This document shows, piece after piece, positions 55,136-64,000 of a stretch of 64,000 bases of DNA. Both the position numbers and the translations under genes were made by a program. The notes under the pieces are model-generated. The model was not told the origin of the DNA. It searched no databases and saw nothing but the letters and a program-made list of their open reading frames with translations. Source of the DNA: Patagioenas fasciata (taxonomy: Eukaryota; Chordata; Aves; Columbiformes; Columbidae); assembly GCF_037038585.1 (NCBI RefSeq), contig NC_092520.1, forward strand, positions 525,001-589,000. The letters run 5' to 3'. Position 1 is the stretch's first letter; each line of letters opens with the position of its first letter.

Positions 55136-58100
55136 GAGATTCACCTGCAGATCACAGAAACCCACCCCTGGTGCCCAAGGAGTGCCCAGGGTGCCTAAGC
55201 TCCAGTTGGAGGACATGTAGGGGAGATCTGCACAGGCGTTAGTGCCCAGACAGCAGCTCAGCTCTCCAGACCCTGGGGATTTCGGCTGAGTTGAGGTGTT
55301 TTCCAGTCTGCACGGACAGTCTCGGCTGGACCCGAGTGCTCGTGCAGGCATGGACATGCAGACACAGTGACAGACACGTCCTGCAGCTGGAGGAGCAGAG
55401 GTAGGCAGGGTGGCTTTGGGGCTGCTGATGGTCAGGATGGAGCCTCTGCTGAGCACCCTTTTGGGCACTAGAAGCACATGGAGCAGCTGAGATGCCAGGT
55501 AGGTCTGTGCCTGCTACAGCAATGGGGGAGTTTAGAACCTGGATGTGTCGGTCCAGAGTTGCTCTTTTGGGTACCAGTTGTGCTCAGGAACCTTTCACCT
55601 CAAAGTGTTACCATCTCACCAAGACAGGAAGGATATTAACATCTGATATTCATCCTTTAGGATGTCTCTATTAAAAACACAGCTTCAGCCATGTTATTCT
55701 TCTGGCATGGGGCTAAACCACCTCCTCTATAGTTATGGGGAGACATGGGCTTTGCTGAGGGATCTTTAGTCCCATCCCAAGCTGCACAGCACAGACCAGG
55801 TCAGCTCCTGGCAGTGCCTCACTCTTCACTGAACAAGGTGACCCTCTACTGCTGGAGGGACAACTTTTTGAGGCTTGTGCCATTTTTCCCTGAACAAGTG
55901 AGATTTTCCCAAAACCTTTTTTCCCCATTTTGTGCTCTGGTTGTCATTTCTAGCATAATTTATTGACAGGAAAACGAGGGCACAGCCCATGCCACACTAC
56001 GACACAGAAGCCTCACAAGCTGGCCCTTTCATCCCAAGCACGGTTAATAGCCGTCAGTGGATCTATGCCCCGCGGATGATTGTTCCTGTTTTCAGCCTGT
56101 TAGCTCAAATCAGTGATTTTTACAAGCTCCCCAAGGTACACTCAGCTGTGACCGGATAGGTAGTTCCCCAGTGTAACCCATAAGACCCACTCTAAGCAGC
56201 AGAAGCTGTGGAGTGGAGCACAATGGAGCGTCCAGGACCAGGGAAACCCACAGGAAAATCCTGGGTGGCACCTGGAACAAAGGAAAAAAACCACCAAACC
56301 AAACAACTTAAAACCACGGCACAGCCACATCATTGCCAGGCTTTTCTTTTTCGCCACATTCCCATTTTAGAAATGGAGACCTTGGCTTTCGCTGGGATGG
56401 AGTTTTTCTCTGCGACCCAAACTGAGCTGGGTAGACACAGAATGTATTGCTCCTCCTGGAGCGACAGGCCACCCCTTGGTTTGCGTATGGGACACTAAGA
56501 TATGGGCCGTATTCGATAACCTGAGTGCTCAGTGTGATTTGCTCCAACAGCCAGACCGGGGCTCCTGGTGCTGGTTGGGAGAAGTTTCCCTGCTCTGTGT
56601 CATATCTGCCAAGAAACAGGCGGTGATGAAGCAAACCAACCCGATGAGAAGCCAGAAGAGATATTGGACAGCAACCTCATGTCCGACATACCGCAGTGAG
56701 TTTGCTGAAGCACTTCATTGGCTATAGAAAACCTGCTTTTGGCCACTTTCAAATTCCATTTTTGCCTCTCCTTCCAAGTGCGACGACATATTCAGCTGAA
56801 GGATGACCTGTGTCCAAAATCCCATGATGCGGGATTTTATTATCCAACTTATCCCATAATTACCCCAAATTCTGGGAAATAAAGCCATGTGGGGCCCCAA
56901 CAACATTTATTACTGACCTCTGCAGTGGCCCTGACACTGACGGTCATCAGATCAAGGTGACTCACCCATTAGAAAAGGATAACTTCCACATCAGTAATTA
57001 TTTCATCTTCATTCATCAGAAGGACACAGTTTTGCCATTGGGAGCAATGGATTCAGTATTAGAAAACGGTCATGTACAATTCTTTCAAAGGGTAATCGTT
57101 TTAATGCCGGGCCATTTTTACCTCCAGCAAACAACAACCATTAATGATACATTTTTTTTTTTCTGAAAAATGTGGTTTTATCAGATGTTAGCTGGCTGAC
57201 CCTGCCATTTGTTTCGGAAGAGAGATAATTTCTTTTATTAGCCCAAAGGATATAGTTGGAAGATGAAGCTTGCAGAAGGGCCTTCTTTCTATTAAATGGG
57301 CAGACGTAAGTAACAGCCTCTGGTCGCACTTAGCTACTGCCCCTCTCTGCTTCATCATTTGTGCTTTTAGAGGCTTCGTACAGGGGGGTTTCTGACGGGA
57401 AAGATACATCCAGTAATAACGCACATTATTACTGTAATAGCATCAGCCAGGTCCTCAGCCCTGAGCCTGGACGAGAGACTCACAGGGTGCAAAATCTGGG
57501 TTAAATTCAGGATGTCCAAGACAAACAATCAAAGGCACCTTTATGTTCAACAGCTGAGAAATACAATCTGCATGTGCAATTTGCTGGTGGAAATTCAGGA
57601 AGGCCAAGAGTGATGGTTGATCTCTACCAAGACCCAGGTGTTTATTATGACCGAAATAACACCAAGGAGCTCAAGCTCCCGTATCACTGCTTGGTGAAGA
57701 TCAACATACCGCTAGGCAGAAGATGTTCTCCTGTATGTAGGTAGGGAATATCAAAATATACACACAACAAATGAGATGCATAGGACAGTGGTAGAAAATA
57801 TACATTTATTTGAAATTTTCAATGGAAACATGAAAAGTAAGAATGGAAGGAACCTCAAGAGATCTTGTGGTCTATCTGCCACCCTAGAAGACAACAGTTT
57901 ACCCAAACCAGCCCAGGAGGATATTCAGTAAATCTGTTCTGACCTTCCTGATAGCACTTCCATACCTCTCAAAAACATCTCACGTGTGAAAAGAGTCCTT
58001 GTGCTTCACATTCTGTGGACGTTAAAGTATTTTGTTGCACTCCTTTTGCTAACGGGTCTTTGTGTCCCCTTCCAGAAGGCGCCCGCACCTGCGGGTTCGG

Positions 58101-60183
58101 TGCTGAGAACAGGAAGGTTACCCCACATACCCTGGGTACAACGCCCCTATTCATCCTTTCTGACGTAGTCTTCACTTTGAGTTTTGTTTTATTGTTTATT
58201 TTAGCAAATCGTTGACTATTGTTTGCCTTGTCATCTCCGGTACTTTCCAGCGCTTCATTGTAGAGGTGCTGCCCTTGTTCTTTCAGTCCTTTTGCCTGAA
58301 GAATTAATAAGCAGTCTCCCTACCCCGTCACCAGAAGGACGCTGGAGTTACACCAGAAATCTTAAATAGTCAGACAGAATAATAAAGAAGGTGTCAGCCT
58401 GGAGCATTCATACGGAACACACTGATTAAAGGCCAGATCTTTTAAGCAAGATCAGATCTGTGTACCCGAAATGACATGACAACCACTACATTCAGACACA
58501 AAGAAACCGCTGTTTCCTTAAGAGCTCATTAATGAAAAAAGTGAATAACTGGAGGAAAAAGATAGCTTCCTTCAAATCCCTGTTTGCTTCATCTTCGACA
58601 ATGAATAATTGATAACTTTTATTCGAAAAAGCCTTTTTTTCCAGTGAGTTTTGCCTTCACTTTGTGGTAGTTTCATTTAGATCATCCTCCCCTTATTGTT
58701 TCTGAACGCATTATGCGAAATGTGTCAAAAGCATAATCGCAGTCAATTTAATTTTCTGTTTCTTCCCTGTCAGCAAAGCACGTTACTCCATCTGAGAGAA
58801 AAATTAGACTGCTTTGTCACAATTTGTTCCTCAGAAATTCATGGTCACTGCTGCTTGTTTCTTTCATACGCCATGTGTGCTCCATAAACATTCGGTTTGT
58901 CCGCATCAGTATTTTTCTGGAAATAAATGTTAATCCAGCTGGTTTGTAACTCCCTATGACTTCTTTACCCTCTTACCACCTTTCTGAAGCCAGGCCCTGG
59001 GTTTACCTTCTTCCAGGCTGGTTTTCTGTCTCATTTATCTCCTGTTCATTCTCAAAGGTATCTGCCAACAACCTCTGGGCTGCTCCTCCCGTCCCTAAAC
59101 ACTCCCTGGGGAACATCACCCACCTCTTCACCACCCTTGTAATTTGAAGCCATCTGTTTTCTTTCTTTTTAACTTTTTTTCACCCATTTCCCTCGATTTC
59201 TTACTTTGCTGCCGATGTTAGACCATTTCAGGGAACAATAATTTATAATTGAAAAGAATAACGAATGTCATGCACGTTCATATCGTCCATCATTCAATAT
59301 GCTTCCCTAGAATTTGAATAACAAAGCAATTCTTACGTTGATCTATGTGTCTAACTAAATGCAAATTGCTGTTTTGCCGTCCCCTCTTTGTTTTTGCTTT
59401 ATACGCTCTTGCTGTTTCGTTCTGTAAATCATTCCTGGTTTGACCAAGCTCAGACGCTCGTTTCTTTTCTCGTGCCAGGGTTCACCGCGAAGGGGGTGAT
59501 TTATGCGTGACGACTGTTAGTGGGCTCCTTGCTTATTCATTCTATTGGTGGGGTATGAAGGAAAAGCTCTATTTTTATGGCATCTTTAATGAACTGCACC
59601 TCTTCCTGAAAAATATCCTCCTAGACTTTTTCCTCATGAGATGTCGCTGTCTCAGTTCTACCGAGTCCGCTTTGCTGAAGTCTGGCGCGTTCAGCTGCAA
59701 AACCAACCAACAAACAAACAAAGCAAATAACCCCCCTGTGGAATAAAAGTGTTTTAAAAGTTACAGCTCTGCCCAGCGGCACTGCTGCTTTCCTTGAAAT
59801 AATCACCACGGGAAGTTTAATGTTCCTGCACTATAGAGCTGTTGTATGGGCAGAATCACAAAGCCCTGGAAAAAAGTCGAATTTCACAAGGGAGAGGAAG
59901 GTATTTTGGGACAGGACTGAGACCAAGCAGTTTCTCTTCATCTTGATACCAGATTCTACCCGCAGCTGCCCACCCCTATCTCTCCATCCCCTCGTGCTCC
60001 GCAGTCCCGGCCGCCACCGCGGCTCCGCTCCCGGGGACCCGGTGGGACCCAACCTGCCCGCGGTTCTGTGCATCGTCCCCTCCGTGCTGCCGGCCTCATC
60101 CTCAGCTCCAACAGCATCCCTGAAACATCGCTCGTCCGACGACCCAGGTCACAGGAGCCGCCTCCTCTGGTTGGACCCATCGG
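55136..60183. other. Long intergenic stretch without recognisable gene
   Basis: About 5 kb. 56.9-59.4 kb is AT-rich and stop-dense. A small CpG-rich patch lies at about 59995-60070 ('cccggccgccaccgcggctc'). No domain, RNA gene or repeat family recognised on either strand. Single-copy conserved regulatory sequence would not be detectable by eye. Confidence 0.5.
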
Positions 60184-60318
60184 TTTGGGCACAACGTTCC
60201 TCAGCCTGTTCACGTTTTCCTGGACAACCTGTGTGTGCAGCTTCCACCTGCACTAATCCCCACCATTTCTCGGGTGAAAACCAAGTGGATCTGGGAGAAA
60301 ACACTGAAAATACTCAAA
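60184..60318 (+). repeat. Unclassified dispersed repeat B, copy 2
   Basis: 'tttgggcacaacgttcctca', then 'gtgcagcttccacctgcact' and 'gggtgaaaaccaagtggatc' pair with 52681-52814. The flanks differ on both sides as far as I can judge. Confidence 0.75.
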
Positions 60319-60482
60319 TTTGTCATCCAGAGGTCATCCCGTCCTTTCAGAAAGCTGCACAGACCAGACCACTGTGTCCAACATGGCCGGATTCACTGAC
60401 TTCTCCTTCCACACCCCAGGAAACCACCTGCACAGTCGGGTTTTCTGGATCTGCACCAGCCTGGGGCTCTTTGTTTGTCCCC

Positions 60483-60999
60483 TTGTACTGGGACCTGGGG
60501 AGGCCAAACCTCGATTCCTGGGGGCAGTTTTGGGCCCCTCAGGACAAGAAAGGCCTGGAGGTGCTGGAGCGAGTGGAGAGAAGGGAACGGAGCTGGTGAG
60601 GGGCTGGAGCACAAGTGTGATGGGAGCGGCTGAGGGACCTGGGGGGTTCAGCTGGAGAACAGGAGCTGAGGGGAGACCTTCTGATCTCTGAACTGCCTGA
60701 AAGGAGCTTGGAGCCAGGGGGGTCGGGCTCTGCTCCCCAGGAACAAGCGCCAGGAGCAGAGGAAACGGCCTCAAGTTGCCCAGGGGAGGTTGAGGTTGGA
60801 TGTGGGGATCAATTTCTTCCCCAAAGGGCTGTGGGGCGTTGGAACAGGCTGCCCAGGGCAGTGCTGGAGTCACCATCCCTGGAGGGCTGGACAGACGGAC
60901 AGGAGGTTCTCAGGACATGGGACAGGGTTGGGGGAACAGTTGGTCTCAATGATCTTGAGGGGCTTTTCCAACCAAAACGATTCTGTGATTCTATACATG
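60483..60999 (+). mobile_element. CR1 3' fragment
   Basis: 'ttgtactgggacctggggag' to the tail 'aacgattctgtgattctata'. Forward member of the subfamily at 54614. Confidence 0.94.
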
Positions 61000-61490
61000 A
61001 GCTCTCCCATGCCGATGGAGAAGCAGCAGCCCACCTGCAGTCAGAGGTGACAGGGATGTCACCTGCCACGCTCTGCACAGCGCCATTGTGGGAGGATGCT
61101 TGTGGGACACCCCTGGATGCTCAGGGGGCAGTGGCACTGCACCCCCCCCAGCAACACCCACCCACTCTGCTCAGGCTGCCATGGATGTGTTCACTGCCCT
61201 TTCATCTTCTCCTCGCCCTCATGAAACCTTTCTTTGATGTCTCTGCTGCACTGACATTTCCCTGAATCCATTGACATTTCCAAAGGAGACAGCGTGCAGC
61301 AGCAGCCCCTCTTGTCCTGACCCCCCCATACATCTCATCCCACCACCTGCTTGCTGCCTGTCTGCCCTCTTGAGACATGGTCTCACTGCCTTGAATGGGC
61401 CTCTTTTTGTTGTTTTTTCCCCCCATGTTTTAATCTGAGCTCACTATTCATGAATTAAAGACTGAGTAGCACAAATTGCCCCCTTGTTAC
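61000..61490. other. Intergenic, no gene recognised
   Basis: Nothing recognisable. In particular no OR TM3-TM7 codons are found here that could complete the OR51 remnant beyond the CR1. Confidence 0.5.
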
Positions 61491-61493
61491 CAT

Positions 61494-61748
61494 AGGACAA
61501 GGGGTGATGGTTTTAAACTAAAGCAGGGACATTCAGGCTGGACATAAGGAATTGTTGGCCTGAGGGTGGTGAGAGCCTGGCCCAGGTACCCAGAGAGGTG
61601 GTGGCTGAACCATCCCTGGAGACATCCCAGGCCAGGCTGGACGGGGCTCTGAGCACCCTGAGCTGGTGAAGATGTCCCTGTCATGGCAGGAGTGGCACTT
61701 GGGGGTTCTGAAGGTCCCATCAACCATCTGTGATTCTATTATTCTAAG
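61494..61748 (+). mobile_element. CR1 3' fragment truncating an OR51 remnant
   Basis: 'ggacaaggggtgatggtttt' to the tail 'ctgtgattctattattcta'. Its 3' tail lies against the TM3 end of the minus-strand OR51 remnant. Confidence 0.92.
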
Positions 61749-61751
61749 TAT

Positions 61752-62031
61752 TGAGACTAACCTGCCTGGTATCAAACCAGAATACACTCATCGCAGTTGG
61801 CATTGCAGAGAGAGAAACCCAAACCTGTCATGACCAGCATGGAGAGGGATTGGTACACGGGCTCATGGAGGCTTGGATCAGTCCTCATAACATTCAGGAT
61901 TATGATATTCCCCCAATGTGACACAACACAAACGAAAGCGGATGGAAGAAAGCCAGATGCTGACAGTTTCCAGCCCTGGGATGCCCAAAAGGATAAACGT
62001 GACTGGTGTGGATCCATACTTCTTGAGACAT
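61752..62031 (-). pseudogene. OR51-type olfactory receptor pseudogene, 5' remnant
   Basis: Only the N-terminal third of a class I receptor survives. On the minus strand a splice-acceptor-like tatttctctttcgctgcag ends at 62051, and an ATG lies at 62031-62029. Frame one: PVTFILLGIPGLETVSIWLS (N-terminus into TM1). After a frameshift: VVSHWGNIIILNVMRTDPSL followed by HEPVYQSLSMLVMTGLGFSL (TM1-TM2). After a second frameshift: AMPTAMSVFWFDTRQ (TM3 approach). It stops at a CR1 (61494-61748), and nothing homologous is found beyond. The Gln after the PVY/PMY Tyr is shared with the intact OR51-type gene at 44924, hinting at a local duplicate (inference). It cannot encode a receptor. Confidence 0.92.
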
Positions 62032-62059
62032 ATGATATGCTGGAGATGGCCTGCAGCGA

Positions 62060-62795
62060 AAGAGAAATATCAAAGAAATCAAAGCAGAAAATCTGAGCAA
62101 ACACACATAAATGTGACAGCTGTGAAGCCAGAGCTGAAAGAACACAGATGTCAAATAGGGACGTGGACCCGACACCACGAACTTCAGACCCTGGACAACC
62201 CAGCAGGTGCGTGTTCGCTTATCCTAAAGTGAAGTCATATACAGGAGACATTTTCAAAGCAGATCATTTTTGGGTTCTGTTCTGAACCACATGAGCTGCA
62301 GCAGTGTAATGTAGTTTTCTGAAAGCGTATGCTGCTCATAAAAATAGTTCTGTGCATACTACATATGGGAGATTTATAAAAAGGTACCCATGCCATGTCA
62401 CCATTTTACAAACGTCTTAGTTCAGTGATGGGCACTGATGGTTCTTATCTTGCATCCCAGACCTTCCCAAAGACCTGCTGGGTGAACAGGGTTCAGACAA
62501 AGATGATGGGGTTACGGCCAGCGCCCCTCGCTGGTCCGACAGCACACGGCGATGCGTAACCGACGTATGAACAACCCTGGGCAGCCCAGCGTTCCTGTGC
62601 CAGCCCTGGGGAAGGGGACAGCTGGGTCATAAACAACAACCAAACCTGCAACAGCCTCCCTGACGCCTCTTGAGACCCTGCTACCAACAATCTGCACATT
62701 GCTGGGTCCACGGACCAGGCAGCAGCTCATGGGGCTGCATGGGACATGCGGGTCTCCTACATGTGCTTTCGAGAGGACAGAGGCACATCTCCAAT
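62060..62795. other. Intergenic, no gene recognised
   Basis: Lies upstream of the OR51 remnant on its strand. Nothing recognisable. Confidence 0.45.
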
Positions 62796-62797
62796 CA

Positions 62798-63495
62798 TAA
62801 AACCACAGAACAGTTTGTGTTGAAGGGACCTTCGCAGCTCCCCAGTCCCCCCTGCCATGACAGGGACATCTTCACCAGCTCAGGGTGCTCAGAGCCCCGT
62901 CCAGCCTGGCCTGGGATGTCTCCAGGGATGGTTCATCCACCACCTCTCTGGACAACCTGGGCCACGCTCTCACCACAGAATCCCAGGATGTCAGGGGTTG
63001 AAGGGCCCTGGAAAGCTCATCCAGTGCAATCCCCCCATGGAGCAGGAACACCCAGCTGAGGTTCCACAGGAAGGGGTCCAGGCGGGTTTGAATGTCTGCA
63101 GAGAAGGAGACTCCACAACCTCCCTGGGCAGCCTGGGCCAGGCTCTGACACCCTCACCCCCAACAAGTTTCTTCTCGCCACCCTCAGGGCAACAATTCCT
63201 TCCTCATGTCCGGCCTGAATCTCCCTCCTTTAGTTTAACCCATCACCCCTTGTCCTGTCACAACAGGCCCTGCTCTAAAGTCTGTCCCCATCTTTCTTAT
63301 GGGCCCCTTTTAAGTCCGGAAAGGCCGCACTAAGGTCTCCTGGAGCTTCTCTTCTCCAGCTGAACACCCCAGCTCTCTCACCTGTCCCCAGCAGAGCTGT
63401 TCCAGCCTCGGGTCATTCCTGGGGCTCCTCTGGCTCCTCTCCAGCAGCTCCATGTGCGCCCTGTGCTGAGGACCCAGAGCTGGACCAGCACTGCA
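62798..63495 (-). mobile_element. CR1 3' fragment (minus), interrupted by a second CR1
   Basis: Outer copy in two parts. 62798-62976 runs from 'aaaccacagaacagtttgtg' to 'ggccacgctctcaccac', and 63177-63495 resumes at 'ccaccctcagggcaacaatt'. The uninterrupted order is seen at 40871-41465. Confidence 0.94.
62977..63176 (-). mobile_element. CR1 3' end nested in another CR1 (minus)
   Basis: 'agaatcccaggatgtcaggg' to 'caacaagtttcttctc'. Inserted into the outer CR1 in the same orientation; CCAC is present on both sides, a possible short target duplication. Sequence is very close to 53871 and 9891, so this is one of the youngest insertions in the window. Confidence 0.93.
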
Positions 63496-64000
63496 GGTGA
63501 TGATCTGGGTTGGCACAGCCCTGGCCAGGAGCTTGCGTTGCCTTCATTATTTGCTTTGTTCTGAGCAGAGGGACACGGTGCCACCACCCCGTGGATGCCG
63601 TGGGTCAGCAGCCGTGGGGCTGGTGTGGTCCTGCTGCCTCCCCGTGAGCTTGTGGTCTGTGCAGCTCATCCCTGGATGGCCCAGACAGAAGAGAGCGCAT
63701 GAGAATATACTTCAACATTTCTATTTTAAAGGTAATGACCTGTGAAGAGCCTAAGTTTATTGACACAGGTGTCAGTGCAGGAAAAAATCAGAGATGTTGT
63801 TAAAAGTGTGTAAAATACCTCACTCCAATGGACTGTGGCTTGAGCGGGGTGTTAGATCACAGGTTCCCAAACCTCCCTTCCCAACCTACACAACTGTTTA
63901 TGATCCTGGTCCACTGCTCCAGTGAGGAAGGAGGGTCCGACAAGGTGCTGCTGGAGAGGGACCTGCCGGCTCTTCCAGGGAGCCCCTGGAGGACCATGGA
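63496..64000. other. Right-hand end, no gene recognised
   Basis: Nothing recognisable up to the window edge. Confidence 0.45.

Noticed and set aside
34527..63587. Many recurrent 60-190 codon frames (for example SPAQGAQSPVQPGLGCLQGW or PHSPLGKKLFP types)
   Set aside because: Translations of CR1 3' untranslated sequence in either orientation; their recurrence reflects the repeat family.
1..64000. Globin genes, tRNA genes, CRISPR arrays or a novel multi-gene system
   Set aside because: Searched by eye on both strands; no globin exon motif, tRNA box pair, spaced direct repeats or gene cluster beyond the ORs and the ubiquilin was found.

Overview
The window reads as nuclear DNA from a bird. The repeats are dominated by CR1 LINE copies with the avian 3' tail (short ATTCTRTG-type repeats). 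The genes are single-coding-exon class I (OR51/OR52-type) olfactory receptors plus an intronless ubiquilin. In mammals UBQLN3/UBQLNL lie among OR51/OR52 genes beside the beta-globin cluster (human 11p15.4), and avian beta-globin loci are also embedded in class I OR genes, so this looks like the avian counterpart of that block. No globin gene is visible here. I cannot name the species.

Three intact coding regions are well supported: a 589-codon ubiquilin (UBQLN3-like, + strand, 16367-18136), an OR52-type receptor (+, 24541-25500) and an OR51-type receptor (-, 44924-45892). Three further OR loci are broken. An OR52-type pseudogene (3335-4577) carries a CR1 and a second, unclassified insertion. 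A decayed OR (9329 to about 9890) is split by a CR1 inside its TM1 region. An OR51-type 5' remnant (61752-62031, -) is cut off by a CR1. Putative 3' splice sites lie shortly before the start codon of four of the five OR loci and of the ubiquilin, the arrangement of a non-coding 5' exon joined to one coding exon.

The rest is repeats and unannotatable intergenic DNA. There are about thirty CR1 pieces, including endonuclease and reverse-transcriptase fragments, a nested insertion and a chimeric copy. There are three minisatellites: a 59/56-bp unit at 10.4-11.3 kb, an 18-bp unit at 29.0-29.2 kb, and a 2.5-kb array of 16/17-bp units at 47.8-50.3 kb. Simple repeats include a roughly 560-bp T-rich tract, an AATAG/AATGG array grown on a CR1 tail, and a CAA-rich tract abutting the OR51 splice acceptor. 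Two short dispersed sequence families are not CR1. Most long open frames in the window come from minisatellites, CR1 copies or antisense shadows of the ORs. I found no tRNA, rRNA, CRISPR or other RNA gene.

No new multi-gene system is evident. The less ordinary items are the higher-order minisatellite with its 850-codon antisense open frame, the two unclassified dispersed repeats, and the hidden OR relics showing birth and death of receptors by CR1 insertion.
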